Counted from the stretch's first letter, positions 19,791-30,874 are shown. The stretch: 64,000 nucleotides of DNA from Brevundimonas sp. MF30-B (GCF_004683885.1 NZ_CP038440.1:1522001-1586000), one strand, 5' to 3'. Numbers and translations: made by a program. The notes: generated by a model from the sequence alone, not told the origin.

Positions 19791-20597
19791 ATGATCCGTC
19801 GTTCGCTGCTGATTTCCGCCGCCGCCGCCCTGATGCTCGCTGCCTGCGGCCAGGGCGATGAAGCCAAGGGCGGGGCCAATGCGCCGCTGCGCATCGGCGT
19901 GACGCCTGTTCCCCACGCTGAAATCCTGGAAGCGATCCGCCCGACGCTGGCGGCCGAGGGCGTGCCGATCGACGTGGTGGTTTTCAACGACTACGTCCAG
20001 CCGAATGTCCAACTGTCCGAAAGGCGGCTGGACGCCAACTACTTCCAGACCAAGCCCTATCTGGACGAGTTCAACCTGGCGCGCGGCACGGATCTGGTGA
20101 CCGTCGCCGGCGTGCACGTCGAGCCGCTGGGTCTGTATTCACGCAAGCACGCCAACCTGGCCGCCGTGCCGGCGCGCGGGCTGGTGATCCTGCCGAATGA
20201 TGCGTCGAACACCGGCCGCTCGCTGCTGCTGCTGCAAAGCGCTGGCCTGGTGCGGTTGCGCGACGCGACGAACCCGCTGCAGACGGTGCGCGACATCGTT
20301 GAGAATCCGAAGAACCTGACCTTCCGCGAGATCGAGGCCCCGGCCATCCCGCGCACCCTGTCGGAGGCCGACGTGGCGGTGATCAACACCAACTACGCCC
20401 TGGACGCTGGGCTGAAGCCGCGCACCGACGCCCTGGCGCTGGAAGGCGCCGACAGCCCGTACATCAACTATCTGGTCTCGCGCGCGGACAACGCTGAGGA
20501 CCCGCGCGTCCAGGCCCTGGCCCGCGCCCTGCGCAGCCAGGCGGTCAAGGACTTCATCGCCGGCAAATACGAAGGCGCGGTGATCCCGGCGGCTTAA
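19791..20597 (+). CDS. metQ: Methionine-binding lipoprotein
   Basis: A 268-residue NlpA/MetQ-family substrate-binding lipoprotein. The signal ends in a lipobox, LMLAAC, with lipidated C19. The mature part has GVTPVPHAEILEAI, FNDYVQPNVQL and NYFQTKPYLDEF, all standard for the family. It completes the metNIQ set and ends the long iscR-suf-met run. The next gene, parE, converges 12 bp away. Confidence 0.93.
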   Translation: MIRRSLLISAAAALMLAACGQGDEAKGGANAPLRIGVTPVPHAEILEAIRPTLAAEGVPIDVVVFNDYVQPNVQLSERRLDANYFQTKPYLDEFNLARGTDLVTVAGVHVEPLGLYSRKHANLAAVPARGLVILPNDASNTGRSLLLLQSAGLVRLRDATNPLQTVRDIVENPKNLTFREIEAPAIPRTLSEADVAVINTNYALDAGLKPRTDALALEGADSPYINYLVSRADNAEDPRVQALARALRSQAVKDFIAGKYEGAVIPAA

Positions 20598-20609
20598 AGC
20601 CGCCGGTTC

Positions 20610-22604
20610 TCAAACGTCGAGATCCGCCACCGCGAAGCGGGCGTTGTCCTGGATGAACTGGTAGCGGGCCTCGGCCTTGCGGCCCATCAGGCGCTCGACC
20701 AGGTCCTCGATCTCGTCCTCGCTCTCGGGCACCGAGACGCGGGCGAGGGTGCGCTTCTTCGGATCCATGGTGGTCTCCTTGAGCTGGGAGGCCATCATCT
20801 CGCCCAGGCCCTTGAAGCGCCCGATCTCGACCTTCTTGCCCTTGAAGACGGTGGCCAGAAGCTCGTCGCGGTGGGCGTCGTCGCGGGCATACTCCGACAG
20901 CGGGCCGGCCGAGAGGCGATAGAGCGGGGGCAGGGCCATGAACAGGCGGCCCTGGCGGATGGTCTCGGGCATGGACCGGTAGAAGAAGGTGATGAGCAGC
21001 GCCGCGATGTGGGCGCCGTCCACGTCGGCGTCGGTCATGATGACAATGCGCTCATAGCGCAGGTCCTCGATGTTGAACCGGCTGCCGGGCTGCACGCCCA
21101 GGGCCAGGGCCAGGTCCGACAACTCGACATTGGCGCGCAGCTTGTCGGCCGTGGCCGAGGCGACGTTCAGGATCTTGCCGCGCAGGGGCAGGATGGCCTG
21201 GGTCGTCCGATCACGCGCCTGTTTGGCCGAGCCGCCGGCCGAATCGCCCTCGACGATGAACAGTTCGGTGCCTTCGGCCGATTGCCGCGAGCAGTCCGAC
21301 AGCTTGCCGGGCAGGCGCAGCTTGCGGGTGGCGGCGGCGCGCTGGACCTCCTTGTCCTTGCGACGGCGCAGACGGTCCTCGGCCCGGTCGATGACGAAGC
21401 CGAGCAGGGCGTTGGCCTGTTTCGGGCTTTCGGTCAGCCAGTGATCGAAGGGATCGCGCATCAGCTGTTCGGTCAGGCGTTGACCTTCCGGCGACGACAG
21501 GCGGTCCTTGGTCTGCCCCTGGAACTCGGGATTGCGGATGAAGACCGAGATCAGGGCGCCGGCATTGGCGATGACGTCCTCGGCCGTGATCAGGCCGGCG
21601 CGCTTCTCGTTGATCAGTTCGCCATAGGCCTTGAGGCCTTTGACCAGGGCGGCGCGGAAGCCGGCCTCGTGGGTGCCGCCGTCGGGCGTCGGCACGGTGT
21701 TGCAGTAGGAGGAGACGAAGCTGTCGCTGTCGCCGAACCCGATCGGCGACCAGGTCACGGCCCATTCGACCGCGCCCGCCTCGCCCTTGCGCTCGACCCG
21801 TCCGGCGAAGGTCGGGGTGACCGTCTCCATCTCGCCAATGCGCTCGACCAGGGCGTCGGCCAGGCCGTTGGGGAAGTGGAAGGTGGCGGTCGCGGGCGTG
21901 GCGTCGGTGATCCGCTCCTCGGCGCAGGTCCAGCGGATTTCCACGCCCCGGAACAGATAGGCCTTGGAGCGCGCCATGCGGTACAGGCGCGCGGGCTTGA
22001 AGGCGGCCCCAACGCCGAAGATCTCCGCGTCCGGGTGGAAGCGGATCAGCGTCCCCTTCTTCTTGGAGGGCCCCACCTGCTGGATGGGGCCCAGCACGTG
22101 CCCGCGGCTGAAGGACTGCTTCCATTCGAAGCCGTCGCGCCACACGGTGACGTCCAACTGGTCCGACAGGGCGTTGACGACCGAGACGCCGACGCCGTGC
22201 AGGCCGCCGGAGGTCTCATAGGCCTTGCCCGAGAACTTGCCGCCCGAGTGCAGGACGGTCATCACGACCTCCAGCGCCGACTTTCCCGGATGCTTCGGGT
22301 GCGGATCGACGGGGATGCCGCGGCCGTCGTCGCGCACCGACAGGAAGCCGTCCGCGTCCAGATCGACCGTGATCAGCTTGGCGTGGCGGGCGACCGCCTC
22401 GTCCATGGCGTTGTCCAGCACCTCGGCGAACAGGTGATGCAGGGCCCGCTCGTCGGTGCCGCCGATGTACATGCCGGGGCGTTTGCGGACAGGCTCCAGC
22501 CCCTCCAGCACCTCGATCGACGAGGCGGAGTATCCGGTGGCCTGGGCCGTCGCGGGACTGGGGTGCGCCGTCAGCTCCGCCTTGGGTGCGGCCGGCGCGG
22601 GCAA
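20610..22604 (-). CDS. parE: DNA topoisomerase IV subunit B (5' end frameshifted)
   Basis: The intact frame gives 664 residues of the topoisomerase IV ATPase subunit, which unlinks sister chromosomes. The GHKL ATPase motifs (EVLDNAMDEAVA, DDGRGIP, GLHGVGVSVVNAL) and TOPRIM motifs (VEGDSAGGSAKQARDR, IMTDADVDGAHI) are intact. The true start is probably ATG 22711 (MAHSAAPSLFDDIPEP), which reads in another frame. One missing C in the run at 22619-22622 would join it to this frame. parE should be essential, so sequence error is likely. The listed start, TTG 22604, is only where the open frame begins. Confidence 0.9.
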   Translation of the reverse strand: MPAPAAPKAELTAHPSPATAQATGYSASSIEVLEGLEPVRKRPGMYIGGTDERALHHLFAEVLDNAMDEAVARHAKLITVDLDADGFLSVRDDGRGIPVDPHPKHPGKSALEVVMTVLHSGGKFSGKAYETSGGLHGVGVSVVNALSDQLDVTVWRDGFEWKQSFSRGHVLGPIQQVGPSKKKGTLIRFHPDAEIFGVGAAFKPARLYRMARSKAYLFRGVEIRWTCAEERITDATPATATFHFPNGLADALVERIGEMETVTPTFAGRVERKGEAGAVEWAVTWSPIGFGDSDSFVSSYCNTVPTPDGGTHEAGFRAALVKGLKAYGELINEKRAGLITAEDVIANAGALISVFIRNPEFQGQTKDRLSSPEGQRLTEQLMRDPFDHWLTESPKQANALLGFVIDRAEDRLRRRKDKEVQRAAATRKLRLPGKLSDCSRQSAEGTELFIVEGDSAGGSAKQARDRTTQAILPLRGKILNVASATADKLRANVELSDLALALGVQPGSRFNIEDLRYERIVIMTDADVDGAHIAALLITFFYRSMPETIRQGRLFMALPPLYRLSAGPLSEYARDDAHRDELLATVFKGKKVEIGRFKGLGEMMASQLKETTMDPKKRTLARVSVPESEDEIEDLVERLMGRKAEARYQFIQDNARFAVADLDV

Positions 22605-22676
22605 CGGGAGCAGCGACAGGGGCCGGCGCGAGCTTCGGCGGCAGCGTCAGGCTCCGGGCCTTTCGGCTCGGGAATG

Positions 22677-24046
22677 TCATCGAACAGGGAAGGAGCGGCG
22701 GAGTGAGCCATGGTCTCGATTGTGCGGCCGATTCGGGAGCCGGTGACGTAGGCCGCGCGCGGACGCGGGGCAAGCGCGGCGGCGGGAGCGCGCGCCGCTG
22801 TGGGTTCGCGCATTGTCGCCCGCGCCACGATCGCCAGAACCAGCGCCCAGGGCAGGTGCTGGTGGGTCAGGATCACGCTTTCCGACAGGCTCAGCAGAAT
22901 GAAGACCGTCAGATAGGACAGGCTCCACCAGCCCTCACGCCGCGCCCTGATGCGGCAGGCGCACGATCAGGCAGAGGGCGGCGATGGCCAGGATGGCGCC
23001 GACCAGGAAGGCTCCCGGCCAGCCGACCTGGACCAGAAGATCGATCCAGCCGTTGTGGGCCGACGGCACGATCCACTGCGTTTCCTGACGCACGAAGGCG
23101 GCCGGCTCGCTGTGCGGCCCCCAGAAAGCGGCGTAACCGTAGCCCGTCAGCGGCCGCTCGGCGACGCGGCGCATCAGACTGGCCCAGATGTCGGTGCGGC
23201 CGGTCAGCGAAGGGTCCTTGCCCAAGGCCTCCAGGATCTCGCCGGATTCGGTCGAACCACAGCCAGGCGCCGAAGGCGACCGCCACCACGCCCAGCCACA
23301 CGGCCACGACCGTCAGCGCGGGCCCTCCACGTTTGAGCACCCACAATCCGCCGACCAGGCCCACACCCAGCACCAGGCACAGCAGCGAGGTCTTGGACTG
23401 GGTGCCCAGGATCAGCAGTGTCGACAGGCCCAGGGTGGCGAACGGGATCAGCCGGCGCGGATCGCCAGCCGCCAGGCTGGCGGCGGCGGAGACGGCGGCG
23501 ATCACCATGACCAGGCCCATCTGGTTTTTCTCGTACCAGAGCCCGCGCCATAGCCCCGCGTTGACGTCGCTGTGCACGCCGATCGACGGCATGGCGAAGA
23601 TCATCACCAGACTGCCGATCCCCATCAGCAGTCCCGCATGCATCAGCAGGCGGGGCAGGGCGATGCCTCGAAAGGCGGCGCCCAGATAGACGGCGAAGAC
23701 GCTGGTCATGGCCATGGCGATGGGTGCGCCGCTGGGTCACCTCGGCGAAGATCGACCAGTATTTCGAACTGAAGGCCAGCCCGACCAGCAGCAGAACCGC
23801 GATCCACGCCGGCCAGGCTCGGCACATATCCCGAAAGCGCACCAGCACCAGCGCCAGGGTGATCAGATAGATGGGCGGCCACACCAACCGCAGGATCGGC
23901 GCCTCGCCCTGGTCCGGCGCGAAGATTGGCCCCAGAACGGCGCCGGTCAGCATGACCACGACGAATCCGGCCGCCAGCTGTTCCCACCAGAGCGGATCCC
24001 CATCGAGCGCGGAGCTGCGGAAAGCGGCCATGGCGCCAGAGTTCAC
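22677..24046 (-). pseudogene. O-antigen ligase/polymerase-like membrane protein, three frame breaks
   Basis: A multi-spanning Wzy_C-type protein can be followed through four successive reading frames. The N-terminal part (WWEQLAAGFVVVMLTGAVLG) runs to about 23724, then IAMAMTSVFAVYLGAAF to about 23253, then ESGEILEALGKDPSLTGRT and TGYGYAAFWG to about 22940, then REGWWSLSYLTVFILLSL. The GRTDIW and SAHNGW motifs fit the O-antigen ligase family. Each break is repaired by removing one base. Start (GTG 24046 or ATG 24031) and stop are uncertain; no stop occurs in any frame between about 22867 and 22679. Likely a real gene damaged by sequence error. Confidence 0.65.
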
Positions 24047-24101
24047 AATCGCGGTTAAGAATGCGTGCGCGCCGGCGTCAGGATCGGGCCCCGACCGAAC
24101 G

Positions 24102-25111
<1,010 letters not shown>

Positions 25112-25151
25112 GGCCGCTCCTTAACGCCCCGGGAGCCCGGATAGAAGGCCG

Positions 25152-25526
25152 TCAGCGGCGACGGGCCTTGATGGCCGACTCGATCGTCAGGGCGAACCAG
25201 ATGGCGGCGATGATGATCAGCAGGCCGAGATCGCGATCGGGGAAGAACAGCGGAACCAGCGACATGATCATGGTCATGAGCGGGAACAGCCCCGCCCACA
25301 CCAGGGTCGAGGGCGATCCCAGATGGATCATCGGCGGCCGTTGAAGGCCCATGCGCTTGGACAGGACGGCGTTCAGCGGCAGGAAGGCCAGGATGACCAC
25401 GGCCGAGATGACGACATAGCGCAGCCACAGCCCCTCCGGCCCGTAGATCGACGCCGTCATGAGCACGAGGGTGAAGGGAAAGGCGGTGGCCAGCGCCAGC
25501 AGGAGGTTCGGTTCGACGCGGTTCAA
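25152..25526 (-). CDS. Small multi-pass membrane protein, unknown function
   Basis: A 124-residue protein with about four hydrophobic segments (LLLALATAFPFTLVLM, YVVISAVVILAFLPL, STLVWAGLFPLMTMIMSLVPLFF, LGLLIIIAAIWFAL). The start is taken as TTG 25526, which overlaps the phaC stop (TTGA). No later start keeps the first helix. I do not recognise a family. The overlap with phaC suggests co-transcription, and hemB follows 40 bp downstream. Confidence 0.65.
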   Translation of the reverse strand: MNRVEPNLLLALATAFPFTLVLMTASIYGPEGLWLRYVVISAVVILAFLPLNAVLSKRMGLQRPPMIHLGSPSTLVWAGLFPLMTMIMSLVPLFFPDRDLGLLIIIAAIWFALTIESAIKARRR

Positions 25527-27484
25527 GACTTCACTTTCACATAGCTGCCCGGCGCGGGCTCGATGGGCTTCATCGGACCCTTGGACGGATCGCGCGCCGC
25601 GATCCAGTCGCCCGAGCGTGAATGCAGCCATTCGCCCCAGTGGTTCCACCAACTGCCGGGATGCTCGGCCGCGCCGGCGCGCCACTCCTCAAGCGTTTCT
25701 GGCAGGGCGTCGTTGATCCAGTGCTGATACTTGTTTGCGGAGGGCGGATTGATGACCCCGGCGATATGGCCCGATCCCGCCAGGGTCAGGGTCACGGCCG
25801 CATTGGTGAAGGCGCGGGCCGAGCGATAGACCGAGTTCATCGGCGCGATGTGGTCCTCGCGGCTGGCCTGGAAGTAGAGCGGGATGGTGACCTTGGTCAG
25901 GTCGATGCGCTCGCCCCCGATTTCGAACAGGCCCTGGGTCAGGGCGTTCTTGCCGTACATGGAGCGCAGATAGTCCATGTGCAGCGCCTTGGGCATGCGG
26001 GTCTGGTCGGCGTTCCAGAACAGCAGATCGAACGCCGGCGGCGCCTTGCCCATCAGATAGTTGCTGACGAAGAACGACCAGATCAGGTCGTTGGCCCTGA
26101 GCGCGTTGAAGGTCTCGGCCATGGCCGCGCCCGGCAGGACCCCGCCGGCGGCGTCCATCTGCTGCTCGATCTGCTCCAGCCAGTGCTCGTCGGTGAACAG
26201 CAGCAGATCGCCGGCTTCGGCGAAGTCGTGCTGGGCGGCGAAGAAGGTGGCCGCGCCGATGCGCTCGTCCTCGCGCGCCGCCATATGGGCCAGGGCCGCG
26301 CCCAGCAGGGTGCCGCCGATGCAGTAGCCGACCGCATTCAACTGCTTGGCGCCCGACTGCTCCAGCGCCTTGTCGACGCAGCGGTAGATGCCCTTCTCCA
26401 GATATTCCGGGAAGCCGAACTCGGCCTTGTCCTTGTCCGGATTGACCCACGAACAAACGAAGACGGTGAAGCCCTGGGCCGACAGCCAGCGGATCAGCGA
26501 GTTCGCCGGCTGCAGGTCCATGATGTAGAATTTGTTGATCCACGGCGGGAAGATCAGCAGCGGGATGGCGCGCTGCTTGTCGGTCGCGGCGTCGTACTGG
26601 ATCAGCTCGAACAGCTCGTCGCGCCAGACGACCTGACCGGGCGCGGTGGCCACGTTCTCGCCGACGGTGAAGCGGCCGTAGTCGGCCTGGCTGATCTTCA
26701 GCTTGCCCTGTCCGCGCTCCAGATCGGCGGCGAAGTTCTGCATGCCCTGGACCAGGCTTTCGCCGCTGGTTTCAGCCAGGGCCTTCAGCGCCGCAGGGTT
26801 GGAGGCCAGGAAGTTGGCGGGCGAGAAGGCGTCGGTCAGCAGCTTGGTGAAGAACTCGGCCCGGCGCTTGACCCTGGGATCGACGTCTTCGACCGAGGAC
26901 ACCAGTCCGTTCATCCAGTCCGACGTCACCAGATAGGAGCGGCGCATGACGTCGAACATCGGGTTCTCGGACCAGGCCGGATCCTTGAACCGCTTGTCGG
27001 CGGGCGCAGGCGTCGGCGGCTCGCCCGCCGCCTGACGAGCGGTCGAGGCCCACAAGTCCATATAGCGGCCAAACAGATCGGCCTGGGCCTGGAACAGCTT
27101 TTCGGGCCTCGCCGCCAGACTGGTCATGACCGAGGTCATCGCAGGCGCGACATTGAAAGGGTCGGGCGAGAGGGCCGCGGGCCGGTCGGCCTGGCTGAGC
27201 GCCGCCTCGGCGATCGCGGATTGGGCGGTCATGGCCGCCTTGGCCAGGTTCAGCGACAGGGTCTCGATCAACTGGCGATGATCGGCGCCGGCGGGGGAAG
27301 GCGGGGGCGCCTCGGCGCCCGACGCAGTGGACGGTTCAGGGGCGATCTGGGTCTGAGGCTGAGCCTGGGCCTCGGCCTGCTTCTTCGCCTTGGCCGCGGC
27401 GCGCGGGCGTGGCGGCTTGGGCGAGGTAGGGCGGCCGGCCTTGCGCGCGGGCTTGTCGGCGGTGTCGGCGGGGCGCTTGGCCAT
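25523..27484 (-). CDS. phaC: Class I poly(3-hydroxyalkanoate) synthase
   Basis: A 653-residue polyester synthase that makes polyhydroxybutyrate granules. The lipase-like box is GYCIGGTLLGA with catalytic C388. The acid and base regions (SREDHIAPMNSVY, GSGHIAGVINPP) and the PWWINKFY-like FPPWINKFYIMDL block are present. The first 90 residues are Ala/Lys/Pro-rich and longer than usual, probably a granule or DNA-contact tail. It is divergent from a lipoprotein gene and followed by a small membrane protein. Confidence 0.94.
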   Translation of the reverse strand: MAKRPADTADKPARKAGRPTSPKPPRPRAAAKAKKQAEAQAQPQTQIAPEPSTASGAEAPPPSPAGADHRQLIETLSLNLAKAAMTAQSAIAEAALSQADRPAALSPDPFNVAPAMTSVMTSLAARPEKLFQAQADLFGRYMDLWASTARQAAGEPPTPAPADKRFKDPAWSENPMFDVMRRSYLVTSDWMNGLVSSVEDVDPRVKRRAEFFTKLLTDAFSPANFLASNPAALKALAETSGESLVQGMQNFAADLERGQGKLKISQADYGRFTVGENVATAPGQVVWRDELFELIQYDAATDKQRAIPLLIFPPWINKFYIMDLQPANSLIRWLSAQGFTVFVCSWVNPDKDKAEFGFPEYLEKGIYRCVDKALEQSGAKQLNAVGYCIGGTLLGAALAHMAAREDERIGAATFFAAQHDFAEAGDLLLFTDEHWLEQIEQQMDAAGGVLPGAAMAETFNALRANDLIWSFFVSNYLMGKAPPAFDLLFWNADQTRMPKALHMDYLRSMYGKNALTQGLFEIGGERIDLTKVTIPLYFQASREDHIAPMNSVYRSARAFTNAAVTLTLAGSGHIAGVINPPSANKYQHWINDALPETLEEWRAGAAEHPGSWWNHWGEWLHSRSGDWIAARDPSKGPMKPIEPAPGSYVKVKS

Positions 27485-27553
27485 GGGGTGTCCTCCGTCG
27501 AAATCGGTCGCGGGCGCGCGGGGTGCGCCTTTCGCCCAGGGGGATCATGGCAT

Positions 27554-28033
27554 ATGACCGATCCTGAAATGAACGCGTTTTCCATCAGAAAGTTGAAGGC
27601 GCCGCTCGCGACGGGCGCGCTGGCGGCTCTGGGCTTTAGCCTGAGCGGCTGCGCCCTGGGCTTTGATCCGGCGACCGATGCAGCCTCGCCGCTGGCGCCG
27701 CGCGTGCAGCAGCTGGTGGACGCCAACCGCGAATATCCCCGCTGGGAGAACTTCCCCGCCGCGCCGACCGGCCTGCCGGCGCCGGTCGAGGTCGCCACGC
27801 GCGTAAATACGCTGCGCGCCACTCAAGGGGCCCTGGCCGCCGAGATCGCGGCCAATCCGCAGATTCTGGAAGACCCGGCGGCCTTTGAGGCCGAGACCCG
27901 CGCGCGCGTCGAAGCCGTGCCGGTGTCGCCTGATTCGATCCGCACCCTGTCGGACATCGATGAGTTCGCGCGCCGCCAGCGCGCCCGCGCCGCCGCGCCG
28001 CCGCCCATCGACCGGCATCCCGATCGTCGTTGA
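27554..28033 (+). CDS. Putative lipoprotein, unknown function
   Basis: A 159-residue protein from ATG 27554; ATG 27569 is an alternative that gives a cleaner signal. The signal runs to a lipobox, FSLSGCA, so it is likely lipidated. The mature part has conserved-looking blocks (REYPRWENFPAAPTGLPAP, TLSDIDEFARRQRARAA) seen in short alphaproteobacterial envelope lipoproteins of unknown role. The C-terminus is Arg/Pro-rich. It is divergent from phaC by 69 bp and followed by glpX. Confidence 0.7.
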   Translation: MTDPEMNAFSIRKLKAPLATGALAALGFSLSGCALGFDPATDAASPLAPRVQQLVDANREYPRWENFPAAPTGLPAPVEVATRVNTLRATQGALAAEIAANPQILEDPAAFEAETRARVEAVPVSPDSIRTLSDIDEFARRQRARAAAPPPIDRHPDRR

Positions 28034-28055
28034 ACGCGCTTTCACGACACCGTCG

Positions 28056-28086
28056 CCCGGACATGAGAATCCGGGGATCATGACCC
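28056..28086 (+). other. Overlapping small hairpins ahead of glpX
   Basis: CCCGGA (28056-28061) can pair with TCCGGG (28070-28075). The following GGGG can instead pair with CCCC at about 28083-28086. The two structures share bases and exclude each other, just before the glpX ribosome-binding site. They may mark a weak attenuator or be chance in G+C-rich DNA. Confidence 0.2.
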
Positions 28087-28097
28087 CAGGAGACTCC

Positions 28098-29057
28098 ATG
28101 GCCGACACGACCGCCCCCTACGCTACGACCTTGGCCGCCGACGCGGCGCAGGTGACCGAGCTGGCCGCCATCGCCTCTCACGCCCAGATCGGGCGCGGCG
28201 ACGAGAAGCACGCCGACCAGCTGGCGGTGGACGCCATGCGCACCGCGCTGAACAACCTCGACATCGACGGCAAGATCGTCATCGGCGAGGGCGAGCGCGA
28301 CGAAGCGCCCATGCTGTACATCGGCGAGAAGGTCGGCACCGGCAAAGGCCCGGCCATCGACATCGCGCTGGACCCGCTGGAAGGCACGACGCTGACGGCC
28401 AAGGCCATGGCCAACGCCCTGACCGTGCTGGCCATGTCGCCCGGTGGCGGCATGCTGCACGCGCCCGACACCTATATGGACAAGATAGCGATCGGCCCCG
28501 GCTACGCCGCCGGCACTGTCGATCTGGACATGAGCCCGCAGGAGAACGTCCGCTCGCTGGCCTCGGCCAAGGGCGTCGACCCGCGCGAGATCACCGTCTG
28601 CGTCATGGACCGCCCGCGCCACGCCGAACTGATCGCGGCCCTGCGTGAAGTCGGGGCCAAGGTCATGTTGATCACCGACGGCGACGTGGCTGGGGTGATC
28701 CACACGGCCGAGCCGGAGACCGGGATCGACCTTTATCTGGGTTCGGGCGGCGCGCCCGAGGGCGTGCTGGCGGCAGCCGCGCTGAAATGCGTCGGCGGCC
28801 ACTTCCAGGGCCGGCTCCTGTTCCGCAACGACGACGAGCGGGCGCGCGCCTCGCGCACCGGCGTCACCGACTTCGACCGCAAATATGATCTGCACGACCT
28901 GGTGTCCAAGGACGCCGTCTTCGCCGCCACGGGCGTGACCAAGGGCGCCATGCTGGACGGCGTGCGCTTCGCCAACGGCCAGGTGACGACGCACACTCTG
29001 GTGATGGACTCCTTCACCCGCACCGTGCGGCGCATCCACACCACGCGGCCGGCCTAA
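28098..29057 (+). CDS. glpX: Class II fructose-1,6-bisphosphatase
   Basis: A 319-residue gluconeogenic enzyme that hydrolyses fructose 1,6-bisphosphate. GlpX marks are the metal-binding KIVIGEGERDEAPMLYIGE, ALDPLEGTT and the LITDGDVAG block. ATG 28098 has CCAGGAGA upstream. It overlaps recJ by 1 bp (TAATG), so the two are co-translated. Length is normal for the family. Confidence 0.95.
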   Translation: MADTTAPYATTLAADAAQVTELAAIASHAQIGRGDEKHADQLAVDAMRTALNNLDIDGKIVIGEGERDEAPMLYIGEKVGTGKGPAIDIALDPLEGTTLTAKAMANALTVLAMSPGGGMLHAPDTYMDKIAIGPGYAAGTVDLDMSPQENVRSLASAKGVDPREITVCVMDRPRHAELIAALREVGAKVMLITDGDVAGVIHTAEPETGIDLYLGSGGAPEGVLAAAALKCVGGHFQGRLLFRNDDERARASRTGVTDFDRKYDLHDLVSKDAVFAATGVTKGAMLDGVRFANGQVTTHTLVMDSFTRTVRRIHTTRPA

Positions 29058-30874
29058 TGGCGGACGGCGGACCTCTGCGCGCGGAGTCCGCCGCCTTCCT
29101 AGGCGTCGAACGGTCCCTGTCAGGCCGGGCCTGGCGGCTGCGCCCGGCCGAGAGCACGGTCACCCGCGCCCATATGCAGGCGCTGGGCCTGGACGAACCG
29201 CTGGCGCGCGCGCTGGCCTCGCGCGGCGTGCGGGCCGATCAGGGCGAGCATTTCCTGCGTCCGACCTTCAAGGCCCTGTTTCCCGACCCGTCGTGCTTCA
29301 CCGACATGGACGCCGCGGCCGAGGCGATCGTCGAGGCGGCGGAGCGCGGCGCCAAGGTCCACGTCTTCGCCGACTACGACGTGGACGGCGCCTCCAGCGC
29401 GGCGCTGCTGGTGCGCTGGTTTCGCGCGTTCGGCGCGGAGTTGCCGATCTATGTGCCGGACCGCCTGACCGAGGGCTATGGCCCCAGCCCGCGCGCCTTC
29501 GACACCCTGAAGGCCCAGGGCGCCGAGCTGGTCGTCACCGTGGACTGCGGCGCGGCGGCCAATGAGGCGCTGGAGCACGCCGCTAAGATCGGGCTCGAGG
29601 TCGTGGTGATCGACCATCACATGATGCGCGCCCAGCCGCCGCGCGCCCGCGCCGTGGTCAATCCCAACCGGCCGGGCTGCAACTCGGGCCAGGGCAATCT
29701 GGCGGCGGCGGGGGTGGTGTTCGTGCTGCTGGCCGCGCTGAACCGCGAGGCGCGGCGCAGAGGCCTGTTCGGGCCGGACCGGCCCGAGCCCGACATCCGC
29801 CGCTGGCTAGACCTCGCGGCCATGGGCGCGATCTGCGACGTCACCGGCCTGACCGGCTTCAACCGGGCGCTGACGGGCATGGGTCTGAAGGTCATGTCGG
29901 ACTGGGCCAATCCGGGTCTGGCGGCCTTGCTGGCCGCCGCCGGGGCCGAGCAGGGCGTCGCCAAGTCCAATCACGCCGGCTTCATCCTGGGGCCGCGCAT
30001 CAACGCCGGCGGGCGAATCGGCCGCGCCGACCTGGGCGCGCGGCTGCTGTCCACCGACGATCCGGGCGAGGCCCGCGCCATCGCGCTGGAGCTGGACGCG
30101 CTGAACCGCACCCGGCGCGAGGTCGAGGCGGCCGTCACAGACCAGGCCCTGCGCCGCGTCGAGGCCTCGGGCGCCCATGCTGACGACAGCGCGGTGGTGG
30201 TTGTCGAAGGCGACGACTGGCACCCCGGCGTAGTGGGCATCGTCGCCGGCCGACTGCGCGAGCGGTTCAGAATGCCGGTGGTGGTGATCGGCGTCGATCC
30301 AGTCACCGGGGTCGGCAAGGGCTCGGGCCGGTCGCAGCCGGGCATGAACCTGGGCCGCGCGGTGCAGGGGGCCTGGGAGGCGGGCCTGCTGCTGGCCGGG
30401 GGAGGCCACGCCATGGCGGCGGGTCTGACGGTCGCGCGCGGCGGCGTCGATCCGCTGCGCGATTTCCTGAACGACCGCCTGGCCGACGAGCGCGGCGCGG
30501 CCGTGGCCCAGGACTGGGTCGAGATCGACGCCCTGATCGACCCGCGCGGCGCGACCCGCGATCTGTTCGAATCCTTCGAGCAGTTGGCCCCCTTCGGCCC
30601 CGCCAACCCCGAGCCCCTGTTTGCCTTGGAGGGGGTCCAGGCGCGCGAGCCCGTGGCGATGAACGGCGGCCATGTGCGGTGCCGTCTGGTCGGACCCGAC
30701 GGCGCGTCGGTCAAGGCGATCTGGTGGCGCTGCGCCGATCTGCCGGGCGGCAAGGCGCTGCTGTCGGGGCAGGGCGGGCTGAGCGTCGCAGGTCGTCTCA
30801 AGGCCGACGACTGGAACGGCCGCCGGGGTGTCCAGTTCGAGATCGAGGACGCGGCCGACCCGCGCATGGGCTGA
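29057..30874 (+). CDS. recJ: Single-strand DNA exonuclease RecJ
   Basis: A 605-residue 5'-3' exonuclease for recombination and mismatch repair. The DHH-family motifs are FADYDVDGASSAALLV (motif I), VTVDCGAAA (II) and VIDHHMM (III). The DHHA1 part includes GRSQPGMNLGRAV and GGGHAMAAGLTV, and a C-terminal OB-like domain follows. It starts within the glpX stop. Pairing of glpX with recJ by overlap is seen in related genomes. Confidence 0.95.
   Translation: MADGGPLRAESAAFLGVERSLSGRAWRLRPAESTVTRAHMQALGLDEPLARALASRGVRADQGEHFLRPTFKALFPDPSCFTDMDAAAEAIVEAAERGAKVHVFADYDVDGASSAALLVRWFRAFGAELPIYVPDRLTEGYGPSPRAFDTLKAQGAELVVTVDCGAAANEALEHAAKIGLEVVVIDHHMMRAQPPRARAVVNPNRPGCNSGQGNLAAAGVVFVLLAALNREARRRGLFGPDRPEPDIRRWLDLAAMGAICDVTGLTGFNRALTGMGLKVMSDWANPGLAALLAAAGAEQGVAKSNHAGFILGPRINAGGRIGRADLGARLLSTDDPGEARAIALELDALNRTRREVEAAVTDQALRRVEASGAHADDSAVVVVEGDDWHPGVVGIVAGRLRERFRMPVVVIGVDPVTGVGKGSGRSQPGMNLGRAVQGAWEAGLLLAGGGHAMAAGLTVARGGVDPLRDFLNDRLADERGAAVAQDWVEIDALIDPRGATRDLFESFEQLAPFGPANPEPLFALEGVQAREPVAMNGGHVRCRLVGPDGASVKAIWWRCADLPGGKALLSGQGGLSVAGRLKADDWNGRRGVQFEIEDAADPRMG

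Noticed and set aside
20871-22706. 611-codon plus-strand frame opposite parE
   Set aside because: Its translation has no domain and is a mirror of the ATPase and TOPRIM coding sequence on the other strand.
25622-27553. Long plus-strand frame opposite phaC, in frame with the lipoprotein gene
   Set aside because: Antisense shadow of phaC. The lipoprotein has a plausible start and signal at 27554.
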